Of a DNA stretch of 64,000 bases, positions 22,304 through 32,239 are shown piece by piece. The position numbers were made by a program, and so were the translations under genes. A model generated the notes under the pieces. The model was not told the origin of the DNA. It saw only the letters and a list, made by a program, of their open reading frames with translations, and did not search any database. Source of the stretch: Aplectana chamaeleonis (taxonomy: Eukaryota; Nematoda; Chromadorea; Rhabditida; Cosmocercidae); the NCBI GenBank assembly GCA_029168955.1, contig JAPDOI010000176.1, positions 743,501 to 807,500 on the forward strand, written 5' to 3'. Position 1 is the first letter of the stretch. Every line of letters starts with the position of its first letter.

Positions 22304-22789
22304 AGGCAGCATACACGCTCAAAAATGATATCAATTTTATGGAATGAATCGAAGGACTGAAGCTGTTAATATTCAGAGATAACAAAAAAAACCGGAAGAA
22401 AATCGACTGAAATGAAGATATAACGGTTCGTTTTATATTGGCCCAGATGTGGACGAGTTTTACCGCATTGGCTGGAATAGCGGAGCTAGCGACAAATTTG
22501 TTAGGATAACGACGCTAATGTATTCTTACGGCCCTTTCTGGAACTCTTACGACCCTAGAAGCATAAAAAATGAGCAGAAATGACCGTAATCGAGCCTTGA
22601 ACATTTGTATTGAAGGGCGGAGCCCGTATCGGTGGGCGGAGAAAGGATGATTTTATGACTCAATACGGCTCAAATACGGTCATTTTAACTCGTTTTCAAC
22701 TCTTCCAACTTCGTGAAGGCTCTTCTAGGGCCCTCAAGATCCCACTAATGTATTTATCTCAACAACTTTTTTGAGCGTGTATGTTGCCT
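22304..22789. mobile_element. TTAA element, family B, inside gypsy pol
   Basis: Flanked by TTAA at 22300-22303 and 22790-22793. Ends are AGGCAGCATACACGCTCAAA and, inverted, AGGCAACATACACGCTCAAA. It is 486 bp and encodes nothing recognisable. Removing it together with one TTAA joins the two pol pieces in frame, so this is a verified insertion rather than a repeat boundary guess. Confidence 0.9.
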
Positions 22790-22793
22790 TTAA

Positions 22794-23183
22794 TGCAGCG
22801 TCATCTCTTGGTCGTAACTGATTGATGTGGCGCTTCCATTGTTCCGATCCGCAGCGCACTATGTAGGTAGAGCTCCCGGTACGACTGAGAACGATGCCAG
22901 GTGCCCGAGTACGCTTCTGTGTGCGGTAGTCTTTGGCGTACACAACGTCGTCGACATCGAAGTGACGACTTCGAACGCCATGTCGACGGTTGTAATGCTG
23001 CTCCATCTTGACGCCTCGTAGTCCATGAGTGGCGTCACTGGGAGACAACAGGTCGAGTTCGGTTCGCGATCGACGCCCCAGGAAGTTTTCGGCTGGGGAG
23101 AGTTGGTTTGGTCCAGACGGACACGGCGTCGATCTGTATGCCATGAGGAACGTTTGGAGTGCATCCGGCGTAGGTTCCTCCCC
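22794..23183 (-). pseudogene. Gypsy integrase C-terminal region, shifted frame
   Basis: This is a continuation of integrase in a frame different from the rest of pol. It contains the MAYRSTPCPSGPNQLSPAE block and the GPY/F-like module with APGIVLSRTGSSTYIVR and HINQLRP, which helps integrase bind DNA or chromatin. The shift lies in the run of four C at 23180-23183 (plus strand), where five would restore the phase. The frame runs directly into the TTAA element at 22793. Confidence 0.85.
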
Positions 23184-25546
23184 TTCAACTTTGCGAATCC
23201 TCGCTTGAAGGTATCCACAAAGCGTTCGGCTTGTCCGTTGCTTTGCGGGTGGAAGGGAGGCGTACGGAGATGAGTAATGCCCCGAGAACGGCAAAACGTC
23301 GCAAACTGCGCGGACGTGAATTGCGTGCCGTTATCAGTGACAAGAGTCTCCGGATTACCAAACTGTGCGAAGATCTCCTTCATCGCTAGAATAGTGGCAG
23401 ATGACGTGATTGATGTCATCTGAACGATTTCTGGCCACTTGGAATACGCGTCTACTATAATCAAGTAGAACTGTCCTTCTAGCGGTCCGGCGAAGTCTGC
23501 ATGCACTCGTGTCCACGGAGACACCGGTTTTAACCAGGACTGTAGTTCAGCTTTTACAGGATCGTTGGAAGCTGTTGCACACTTGCTGCAAGCCCTAACA
23601 AGGGCTTCGATGTCTTTGTCCAGTGTCGGCCCATAGACATGACTACGTGCGAGCATCTTCATCCTTGTCTGTCCAGGATGGGCCTTGTGAAGCGTCGAGG
23701 GTACACGGCGTTGTAGTGATTTTGGGATCACTATTCGAGAAGCAGTGATGAGACAGTCGTTCACGGTCGTTAACGTGTCTCTACGGTTGTAGTAGTGCCA
23801 CAAAGGAGAATCGCGGTCGAGCTTGGGCCAGCAACCGGATTTCGTGTAGTCGATCACTTGCTTGATCAGACCATCAGCTAGCGTAGCGGAGCGCACAGAT
23901 TCGGCAGAAACTGGAGGATGACGACAGTTGTCTGCGAACTCGGCTGTGATATCCTCATCAACAGAGGCTATCACGTAGTCTTCCGATTCGAGAGAATGTG
24001 GTGCTATGAGACGTGAAAGAGCATCGACTTGTCCAAAATCTCTTGTGTTGACGTACTCAACGGTGAAGTCATAGTTGAGTAGTGTAGTGGCCCAACGCTG
24101 AAGACGGTTGGCACTGTACACCGGTATTCCTTTCTTGCTCGCAAAGATCGAAAGGAGTGGTTTGTGGTTAGTCTTCAACGTGAAGTGACGCCCGTGCACG
24201 AAACGGTGGAATTTCTGCACGGCAAAGATGAGAGCCAGCGCTTCCTTTTCTATCTGGCTGTAGTTCTTCTGCGCAGAGGTCAAGCAACGACTTGCGTGGT
24301 AGATGACCTTCTGGGATCCATCAGCGAATCGATGTGACAGTGCTGCTCCGATCCCGTAGTTTGAAGTGTCTGCAGCGACAATGATTGGTCGACTCGGATC
24401 GAAATGAGTCAGCAGTAGATCTGAGTTCAATGTCGCTTTGATTTTGCAGAAGAGTGATTCGCACTGCGGTGTCCACGCATAGACGGCGTCCTTTTTTGTA
24501 AGGGCGTCTAACGGTGCGCGTAGATTGTGCAAATCCTTGACGAATGTTCCATGGAAGTTGACGAGTCCGAGGAAAGTGCGGAGCTGGCTTATGTTCCTCG
24601 GTGATGGCATCTCTTGGATCGCTCTGATCTTCGCAGGATCAGGACGGCATCCCTGAGCGTTGATGACGAAGCCCAGATAAGTGATTTCGGTCTGCAAGAA
24701 GAAGCACTTCTTCAGCCGAACACGGAATCCATAGTCTTGGATCCTCTGGAACACGGCTTCGAGGCGACTGTTGGGTTCCTCGATGGTGCTACCCGTGACC
24801 AGTATGTCGTCGAGGTAGGCAGCAGTTCCTTCCAAACCAGCAGTCAGGGCATCGATATGCTGTTGGAAGACACCTGGATCAGGCTTGACTCCAAAAGGTA
24901 GTCGATTGAAGCGGTATAATCCTCTGTGAGTGCTTATGGTCAGCAGAGGTTTTGAGTCGTCGTCCACTTCCAACTGAAGGTACGCTTCAGCGAGGTCAAG
25001 CTGCGAGAAGTATCGACCTCCATTCAGCTTTGTGAAGATGTCATCCGGTGTTGGAAGTGGGTGCTGGTGCTGCTCAAGTGCATCATTCAATCCTGTTGAA
25101 AAATCTGCACAGAGTCGAATGGTTCCGTTCTTCTTCTGAACGGTGACGATGGGTGCGGCCCATATTGAGTGGTCTGCGGGCGATAACACAATGGCAGCCA
25201 CCAGACGGTCGATTTCTTGAGTGATACGCGGCAGAGCTGCGTACGGAACAGGCCTAGCCTTGCGAAATATAGGCTTGGCATCGGGCCTCAGCACAAGTTT
25301 TGCTTTTGACTTTGTGCATCGCCCTAATCCTGGTGCAAACACTGCGGCGAACTGCTTCTTCAAGTGAGCAGTTAGTGTTTGATGCAGTGTAGAGAGTGTC
25401 GACGATGATACGTTGCAAATGGAGCCTTCAGCCAGAAGACGATACAGTGACTCGTGTTGGGCTATCCAGTCAATACCCAACAAAAAAGCAGGGTCAGCAA
25501 CGTAACATGTACCCTGTCCAGGGTGTCCGTCAATGTCGCAGTTGCA
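23181..25546 (-). pseudogene. Gypsy pol: protease end, RT, RNase H, integrase
   Basis: Counting from the first Met (25483): LLGIDWIAQHE is the end of the protease domain; RT spans about residues 70-260 with QLDLAEAY (about 161) and YLDD (223-226); RNase H follows with ADTSNYGIGA (Asp 372) and IEKEAL; the position usually TDHKPL reads TNHKPL (Asn 439), which replaces a residue normally counted as catalytic. Integrase has LHKAHPG and CSKC (zinc-binding HHCC, 599-635) and a D-D-E set at 663, 717 and 753 with standard spacing. Upstream, the frame is the same as gag-protease, separated by one TAA at 25547-25549. The reading frame is otherwise open for over 750 codons, so the copy is fairly young. 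Confidence 0.92.
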
Positions 25547-26359
25547 TTAGCATCTTCCGCGAACCTTGATCGGCTTGTGGCTTGCGGACTTCAGAGTGAC
25601 CAAAGATGACACCAACTTCGGTTGGCCAATTGCTTTCCAATCGGCTTCGTTGAGTAATGTGACATCGGCTCCAGTGTCGAGACGCATCCGTATCCTAGTA
25701 CCATTGATCTGTACTTTCCGATAGATGCGTTTGGCTGGAGCGATATCTGATGACGTAGAGGCGATAACGACGTTGTTCGTTCGCCGTTGCTTCGTTTTCG
25801 GATTCTGCGTTTTCTTCGTCTTGAAGTTCTTGCAGAATCCTCTTTTGTGGCCAGTGACTTTGCAGTCGTGACACGCTTTGTTGATGAACGTGCATCCTTT
25901 AGCCCAATGATTTCCTCCACATCGGAAACATGGAGAAGGCGGTTCACGACCTTGACCTGTCTTCGAGTTGACAGCATTGATGCTGGATCGTGGTGATGAT
26001 GTTGACTGTTCGAGAAGCGCAGCGTCTTGTCGAATATCAATGAACTGCTGAATCTCAGAAGTGAGATCTTTCAGCGTAGTCTGTGGATTGTTCTCCATTT
26101 TGCGTAGCGCACGGGCACGGATATCAGCATCCGTTGGAGAGGCAAGCACAAATCCAGACCAGAGACACTTCATTTGCTCAGGAGTGACGTCGTTGAATTC
26201 TGCCATCTCATGCCGTCGATTGACTAGTCTAATGTAGTAACGCAGCGTCTCGCCATCACGTTGTGTCTTGAGATAGGCGTAACGACGGAGCAGGATCGAC
26301 GTCTTTATGTCCGAAAAAGCTCCTTCAGAGTCTTCACAGTATCCGACAGAATACATCAT
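25547..26359 (-). pseudogene. Gypsy gag (nucleocapsid) and protease
   Basis: Gag packages the element RNA. Two zinc knuckles are seen at residues 144-156 (C-x2-C-x3-H-x4-C, slightly short) and 163-176 (C-x2-C-x4-H-x4-C), then a basic KTKKTQNPKTKQRR stretch and the aspartic protease motif RLDTGADVTLL (DTG at 228-230). The frame ends at TAA (25547-25549) and continues in phase into the protease end and RT. The first Met here is internal: more gag lies upstream in other frames. Confidence 0.9.
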
Positions 26360-26665
26360 AAGCTTTCCAGGGCAGAATGTGGCTCTTGAAGAAGCGTGCG
26401 TATGTCACAGCATCCAGCTTGGAGATTAATCTAGCTCTCGCCAGAGCGTCAGAGTGACGCCATCCTTGGAAATGACGTCTTCGTATCGGTTGTACCAAAC
26501 GTCGAATGTGCAGCCGTTGTCCGGGTCATAACTGAACTCGGGCAAGCGCGTCGACAATGAGTTCGTGACGAACTCTGGGTCGGTAAGCGGTCGAAGCAGT
26601 TGGTCGTATAGTGGAGACCATGCTCTCCATGCGAGTCATCATCTCGTTGAACATCTCAGCTGAGA
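26360..26665 (-). pseudogene. Gypsy gag N-terminal region, several frameshifts
   Basis: Gag-like pieces in different frames follow one another on the minus strand: MFNEMMTRMESMVSTIRP, then DPDNGCTFDVWYNRYEDVIS, then ARARLISKLDAVTYARF. Their order matches the N-terminal part of nematode Ty3/gypsy Gag as I know it. About three frame changes over 300 bp show strong decay here compared with pol. Confidence 0.65.
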
Positions 26666-27039
26666 TTTAGCTGAGCTTTGCAAATCATACGGAGCGTTTC
26701 AGCATCCATGTCTAGATTCTGACGTGGCTGTTGCACGTTCGATTCGTAACCAGATCGAGATCAGATCTGTACCCTACCAGCAGTTGAACCTGTTTGAAGG
26801 TCGGCGTCGAGCTGATTGAGCGATTTGATCGGCCCAGCACGAGTCAAAACCTGTATGTCGAGCGTCGATCAGCTAACCTGAGTTTGGGAACCTGTCTTGG
26901 TCAGCGGTGCCGGCAGGAACTCGACCGGGCTCAAAATGAAGTTGAGGCTGCTCGATCAGCTGTTCGACCGGGATCTGGGCGAGATCCGGGGCTGATTTGG
27001 TGACCTTGAGCGTTGAAGTCCTTGATCCTGATCGCCAGT
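26666..27039 (-). other. Gypsy 5' leader with putative primer-binding site
   Basis: A non-coding leader between the 5' LTR and gag. Directly inside the LTR, minus strand, ACTGGCGATCAGGATC begins two bases from the LTR edge; TGG at that spacing is where the CCA end of a tRNA primer would pair. I could not identify which tRNA. Confidence 0.45.
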
Positions 27040-27289
27040 TGTTGTAGACGGCCGAGCTGCTGCAGACGAGTGAACTAATGGTTTATTAGTCACTGAAGAA
27101 CTGTCACAATCAATGGTGATTGAGGCGCCCTCCTGACTACATCGTAGCCGGCGCGGGTTTGACGGGCTTGATTAACATAGCAATTACGAGAGGCATTGCA
27201 AAACAACAATGACAGTGAAAAGTCACAATGGTCATAGAGCATGTGAGCACAAACATAACACAACTAGGGTTATTATTGTTCCTACAACA
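27040..27289 (-). promoter_or_regulatory. Gypsy 5' LTR
   Basis: A 250-bp copy of 21852-22101 that would carry the element's promoter and transcript start. It is followed by the CGATT duplication. Confidence 0.9.
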
Positions 27290-27294
27290 CGATT
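27290..27294. repeat. Gypsy target-site duplication, right
   Basis: CGATT, matching 21847-21851. Confidence 0.85.
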
Positions 27295-27317
27295 TTTATC
27301 GTGAACACTGCCTTTAA

Positions 27318-27802
27318 AGGCACAGTACACTCTCAGATATGAATTTTGAGATTTCCACTTGTTTGTGTAGTACACCCCTCCTGTATAACACGAGCCGAAT
27401 GCCAGATCTCATTTCCTCCAAATAAGCGAGATATAAGCGACCACCATAGGCCCGACCCCGTTCGCTCACCACCACAGGCCCGACCCCCTAACAGATTTTC
27501 GAACTCGATAGCGGCTCGATGGATGGATGAATTCTAACAAGTCGTGCTTATTCAGTCCATTGTCGGGCTGTCTCCCTATCCTGGCTCTCTCTCACGCAAC
27601 GATTGCGAATGAAGAGAAATACAGGCCTGAGGCAACTCGTCCACCAATTTTTCACCTTCAAAATCTAGGCATCTTTGATGAGCCATAACTCTGTTCAAAG
27701 GGGGCCTTTCACGATTTCAAAGATACCACTGTGATCAGCGTGTAACTCTCTCCTAGATAAGCATGAAATCTGAGAATCAATTTTTTCGGCTGTCCTGTGT
27801 CT
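27318..27802. mobile_element. TTAA element E4, family A, 485 bp
   Basis: The left TTAA (27314-27317) is shared with E3; the right TTAA is 27803-27806. It is in inverted orientation relative to E1 and the same orientation as E6. It contains two copies of an ACCACAGGCCCGACCCC-like word. Non-coding. Confidence 0.8.
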
Positions 27803-27806
27803 TTAA

Positions 27807-28020
27807 TAGTATGGTCTGCTTCGGTGCAATGGCTGCGAACTACGAGGAAAAACAGGCCCGAGACAACTCGTCCACGAGTTTCTCGCCATCCGAATTCACA
27901 ATTTTTGAGTAGCCACAACTCCGATTGTAGTGGGTTCTCAACGATTCTGTAAACACCATGGTGATCAACCGAAAATTCTCTCTAAGGAAATCAAAAAAAA
28001 AAAAAAAACTAAGAGCAATT
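27807..28020. mobile_element. TTAA element E5, truncated family A copy
   Basis: It corresponds to only the right half of E4 and E6 (blocks AGGAAAAACAGGCC, GACAACTCGTCCACGAG, CCACAACTCCG), ending in an A-run before the TTAA of E6. The left half is absent. Confidence 0.6.
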
Positions 28021-28024
28021 TTAA

Positions 28025-28509
28025 AGGCACAGGACACCCTCAGACATGAATTTTGTGATTTTTGCTTAATTGTGTAGTAGACTCCTCCGGAACGGCATCT
28101 GCCAAGTACGAGGGCTCAACTCCTCCGAATAAGCGAGATATAAGCGACCACCACAGGCCCGACCCCCTTCGCTCACCACCACAGGCCCGACCCCCCTAAC
28201 AGATTTTCAAACACGATAGCGGCTATATGGATGAATGAATTCCCAACGAGTCTTCGTTCTTCAGTCCATTGCCGGTTTATCTCCACATCCTGTTTTGTTC
28301 TCGTGCAGCGATTGCGAATGAAGAGAAACACAGGCCTGAGAAGACTCGTCCACCAAATGTTTGCCCTCAAAATGCAGGCATTTTCATGGAGCCATATCTC
28401 CATTCGTAGGGGTCTTGTACGATTTCAGAGATACTTTTGTGATGAGAGAGTGGCTCTCTCCAAGATAAACATGAAATTTGAGAAATAATGTTTTGGGTGT
28501 CCTGTGCCT
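28025..28509. mobile_element. TTAA element E6, family A, 485 bp
   Basis: Flanked by TTAA at 28021-28024 and 28510-28513. Ends are AGGCACAGGACACCC on both sides. Its internal blocks match E1 and E4. Non-coding. Confidence 0.85.
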
Positions 28510-28527
28510 TTAAGAAATGCCCATTCA

Positions 28528-29030
28528 GAGGCAGGAGACAAGCTCGAAAAAGTTGTTGAGATAATTAAGTTACTGGGGTCGTACGGCCCCTAGAAGAAGG
28601 CTCGCAAGAAGGCACTAGAAGCGTCAAAAACGAGTTAAAACTACTAAACTTGAGCAATGCGTGTCTAAAAATTTCGTCAACCCCGCCTATGAGCTTCGTC
28701 AACCCCGCCCCCAAATACAAACTCGTCCAGATTGATCGTTCCAATGCGGTCGTTTTGGCTGGGTTTTGATGCTTCCAACGAGGTGAGCGTTCTAGTACAA
28801 GCAGTTGGAGTCTATTGGCTTAGCTACCTCAACCGCCTTGTCGCAAATATTCGCTGTTTTAACTGCGCGCGGTAAAACTCGTCTAATTTCACCCGATATC
28901 ATAAACAACCCTTACTCCTCTATTTGCATACAATTTTCGACGGCTTTTCGGTTAGCTCCGCATACTACCAATTTCAAACCTTCGATTTATAACTTAAAAT
29001 CGATATCAATTTCGAGTGTGTCTGCTGCCT
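28528..29030. mobile_element. TTAA element E7, family B, decayed
   Basis: It matches the 22304 element in inverted orientation (AAAAAGTTGTTGAGATAA, CCCCTAGAAGA, GCGTCAAAAACGAGTTAAAA) and 11072-11490 in its right half. The flanking TTAA copies have decayed to TTCA-like words. Confidence 0.65.
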
Positions 29031-29033
29031 TCA

Positions 29034-31383
29034 AAAAACGGAGCCACACTTCCTTCTGACGGCTGAAAACAGCTTAGAAAGCAGTTGCAGCGGCCTGGTT
29101 GCGCCCCCCCCCCCTTCCCCTCGGGCTTCAGTTGTCATCAACACCGAGACGGCTGAATCGCTGCCATGCCTTCACTTGCGATCATCAGCCACTGTTTTTA
29201 ATAGAAAGAGATAACGGTTTCGCCAGCATACTGCCTGACGAAGATTTCTTCGTTTTCAACAGCCTTTTAACCACCCCATTGCCTCTTGCAATGAAAAACC
29301 ACTGATCAAGAGTGTGACGGTGATACAGCTATGTTGGTGTTCATAACAACAGGTGGTTCCCAAGCGGTGCAACAAGACCGGTGCTCTTCTGCTTGTAAGG
29401 CTACCACAATTCTTCCCCATTGGAAGCTGAAGAACGAAGTTCGTACTGAACAGTACCTTTAACGCTGATGGATTGGACATGCTTAGCCTTGCGAAATACT
29501 GGCCGTGGACGTTCAAAAATCTGGGTCAGTTGAAGTCCTTTTTCCACCGACTATGCTTCCGGAGCCTCAGGACTACAAAATTGCGGTTCTATGCGCCATT
29601 TTGGACTCAAAGAGGAACATTACCTACATTAGGTAATCCGTATGGTTCATCAGTTGTGGAAGGTGAAACAATAGCCAGCAATTGTACCGTCCTGGCTAAC
29701 CCCTTAGCGGATGATGAGCTACATACCTCCATAAAAGCAAACTATAAGAGTGATAATTCAATACTTCTGGGGAGGAATTAACATTATAGTGGTGAATCGC
29801 AGAACTTTCACGTACTTGACAGGGCTAAACTTATCATCAAGGTAGCTGAAGAATCTGTTCTGATATTCGCATAACTATAGTGGTTAATTTACTGAGTATA
29901 GGAGTAGATTATATTGAAGCATAGAGGGAGGACGCCGTAGTAGCGAGTAGCTTTGCCGTTGTCCGCGTTACATTCAATAACAATCCATAACAAACGCATA
30001 CACTCATTGAATTGGATCGATTTCGCCCATAACCGCCGGCAAGAATACACAACAGACATGGTCTATCCTGGAGCAAAAACCTTCCCAAGGTGAACGCTGA
30101 CATGAAATGCAATCCCACTGCACTCAGAAGATTGAGCAACAATCTAGCAAGAAACACTTAACGTCGTGAAAAAATCAAGATATTAGCGTGATAGCAATCA
30201 ATTTAGCTTTCACAATTCGAAAAAGGAAGAATATTTCGAAGAAAAAATCAGACATTGATACATGAATAGACAGAACAACTTGAAAATGATGCCCATTCCC
30301 GAGGTGGATGGGCAGAATTGGCTGATTTCGAAATTTTCGATTGTATGATCAGGCCGTTGGTTCAACAATACGCAATCATAGCCGAGGCAGAGCAGCCACA
30401 AGGACGCCGATAGGCCCCGCTATCGTGAATTGCATTGGAACAGCGAAATCGCATATGTATGTATCAATGTTACATACTGCAAACACTTACGAACCTCACA
30501 CTTTGTGAGTTACATAGATCTAAACGGTGGGACTTCATCTTGTGAGTCTTATGCGTCGATTTAAGAAGGTCGATTTGTGGAAAGTTTGGCTTATATGTCC
30601 TCCCACCAATTCTCGCCCCGACATTTCCCCCAAACAAACTCGTGTACGTGAATGTTCCACACGCAGCGACATCACAATATCGAGTTTTCCCGAGGAACAT
30701 TACTTTATGGAAATATATTTCATAGTTTGGAACAGGGTCAAGCAATGTTGGAACATCTCCAAAGCGGGGGGTGGCCACTTACTTCTGAAATTAGGGGTTG
30801 CATTGCTGGATTGTTCATATAGTTTTTTCTCAGTTTAAGCTCAGCTTCACCACAGAATGTTTCTTACACAACCACGAGTTGTTCATACCCGTATGTCAAC
30901 CGCTGGCGGCGTAAATGCTCGTCAAAACTGCAAACGTCCAAATAGCGAAAAGAATGGTTTTTGGGGACCTTCAATTGTCATCTATCTTCTCTAGAGGGCC
31001 GGAAGCCGTGTCGAGCATGTGTGGTGGTGTCGCCATGAAAAAAAAACATCGATATGGAGCAGCGTTTCATTTTCCCCATAACCAGCACCCCTTCTTCGTC
31101 TTTCTTTTCCCTGTCTTTCCTTTGCATTTTCTTTCCTCATCTTCGTGATTGGCCGATAACTTTCTAATAGTTCCCCGTGTTTGAATTTGCGTCTTTCGCA
31201 GCTTATTTGTGTTTATCTTCAACGCTGGATGGTTTTAATTTCAGAAAGATGTCGGTGAATTGCCGAGGCGGCGAGAATTTCATGAGTCCTGCTATTCTAT
31301 AGAAATGTAAGATATAACAAGATGAGGAGCCAAAGTCCGGTCCGATTCTTCTTTGACTAAACCCATCCTTCTGTGTTTCTTTA
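29034..31383. other. Long stretch with no recognised gene
   Basis: A poly-C run sits at 29105-29115. A minus-strand frame at 30470-30778 (102 codons) is flanked upstream by a good nematode-type splice acceptor (CTAATTTCAG) and ends near a GTAAGT, so it may be an exon, but a stop lies between the acceptor and the open stretch and the protein is unfamiliar. The plus frame at 29473-29781 is also unassigned. Confidence 0.4.
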
Positions 31384-31385
31384 TA
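31384..31385. repeat. TA target duplication of the Tc1-type element, left
   Basis: TA directly before CAGTGCGTATC, mirrored by TA at 33312-33313. Tc1/mariner elements insert at and duplicate TA. Confidence 0.8.
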
Positions 31386-31453
31386 CAGTGCGTATCATAA
31401 TTGTAGCAACACACTCAAAGCTCTGATATCATTGTCCACGCAAACTTCCATAA

Positions 31454-31937
31454 AGGCAGTGTTCACGATAAGAATCGTTTTTCTGTTTCCCCGCCTATCT
31501 TGAAAACGGTCCGATGCTGATCCCAATGATGTCTCTGAAATGGTACAAGACCTTCTCGGAACGGAGTTATGGTCCCTCAAAAATTGTGCTAAGGAAACAT
31601 GGTGGACGAGTTGTCCGAGGCTTGTAACTTCCGTCTTTTGCAACCAATGTATGCGAGCTGACCTGAGTAAACCGAGAAGTTGAAAATGAAGGGAAGAACG
31701 AGGCCAATGATAGGAAATCATCGCTCATCTCACGATCTAGAGCATTCATTTGTTCGCGCCGGTGGGCGTGTGGCGCTTTTGGGGTTTGCCTTACGCTCGA
31801 AGTTGCAACTTCGGGCTCTTTTAGAGCTTTTCTTGGCTCGTTTTCATGGGTTCTTTCAACGTCAACGTAACAATGTGCCCCTCCACTAGCGATTCCTAGT
31901 GGAAACTGAAACACATTTTTTATCGTGAACACTGCCT
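31454..31937. mobile_element. TTAA element E8, family C, 484 bp, in Tc1 arm
   Basis: Ends are AGGCAGTGTTCACGATAA in both orientations; flanks are ATAA (31450-31453, one base decayed) and TTAA (31938-31941). It interrupts the left inverted repeat of the Tc1-type element. The right repeat has CATCAACC at the matching place, showing the uninterrupted arm. It is the closest relative of E3. Confidence 0.88.
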
Positions 31938-32239
31938 TTAACTGGCAGTGTCACCGTTCAACTCCGCGTACCCAAAAACCTTTGCACACAAATTTTTACC
32001 GAAAACCATCGAGAAATTAGATCTATTTTGTATATAGGTTTTAAAGTCCTTGTATCATAATTATATAGCAATTTTTTCAGTAGTGCTATTCTTCTTCTTA
32101 TTCGGAAATACTAACTTGTAACGACTTTTCAATAGTCTATCAGTCCACCTTCTTTCGAAATGATCTTAAAAACTGATTTCAGCATGGAGTTCAACAGTGG
32201 GCTAAGCACTTCTACGTCCAAGTTGCTCCAGACAATGAT

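Larger units (their letters stand above)
21852..27289 (-). mobile_element. Ty3/gypsy LTR retrotransposon
   Basis: LTRs of 250 bp (21852-22101 and 27040-27289) begin and end with perfect TGTTGTAG/CTACAACA, apart from one transition in the left copy, and the element is flanked by CGATT on both sides (21847-21851 and 27290-27294). The coding strand is minus, so 27040-27289 is the 5' LTR. Order is gag with zinc knuckles, protease, RT, RNase H, integrase with a GPY/F-like end, which is the Ty3/gypsy order. By my hand count the LTRs differ at about nine of 250 positions. The copy is dead: gag is broken in several places, there is one stop before pol, one frameshift in integrase and one TTAA element inserted in the pol C-terminus. 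Confidence 0.92.
21385..27313. mobile_element. TTAA element E3, family C, split by gypsy insertion
   Basis: The element occupies 21385-21851 and 27295-27313, with the Ty3/gypsy element between. Counting the CGATT duplication once, the pieces sum to 486 bp, the length of its relatives. Ends are GGGCAGTGTTCACGATGA and, inverted, AGGCAGTGTTCACGATAA. The right TTAA (27314-27317) is shared with E4. The best relative is the uninterrupted copy at 31454-31937. Confidence 0.8.

Noticed and set aside
22118..23294. Two separate small genes at the left end of the gypsy element
   Set aside because: They are consecutive pieces of one pol C-terminus, separated by a TTAA element and displaced from the main frame by a one-base indel.
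20414..29030. Assigning the TTAA elements to piggyBac
   Set aside because: The TTAA duplication fits, but the termini start AGGCA rather than CC and no transposase is present, so the superfamily is left open.
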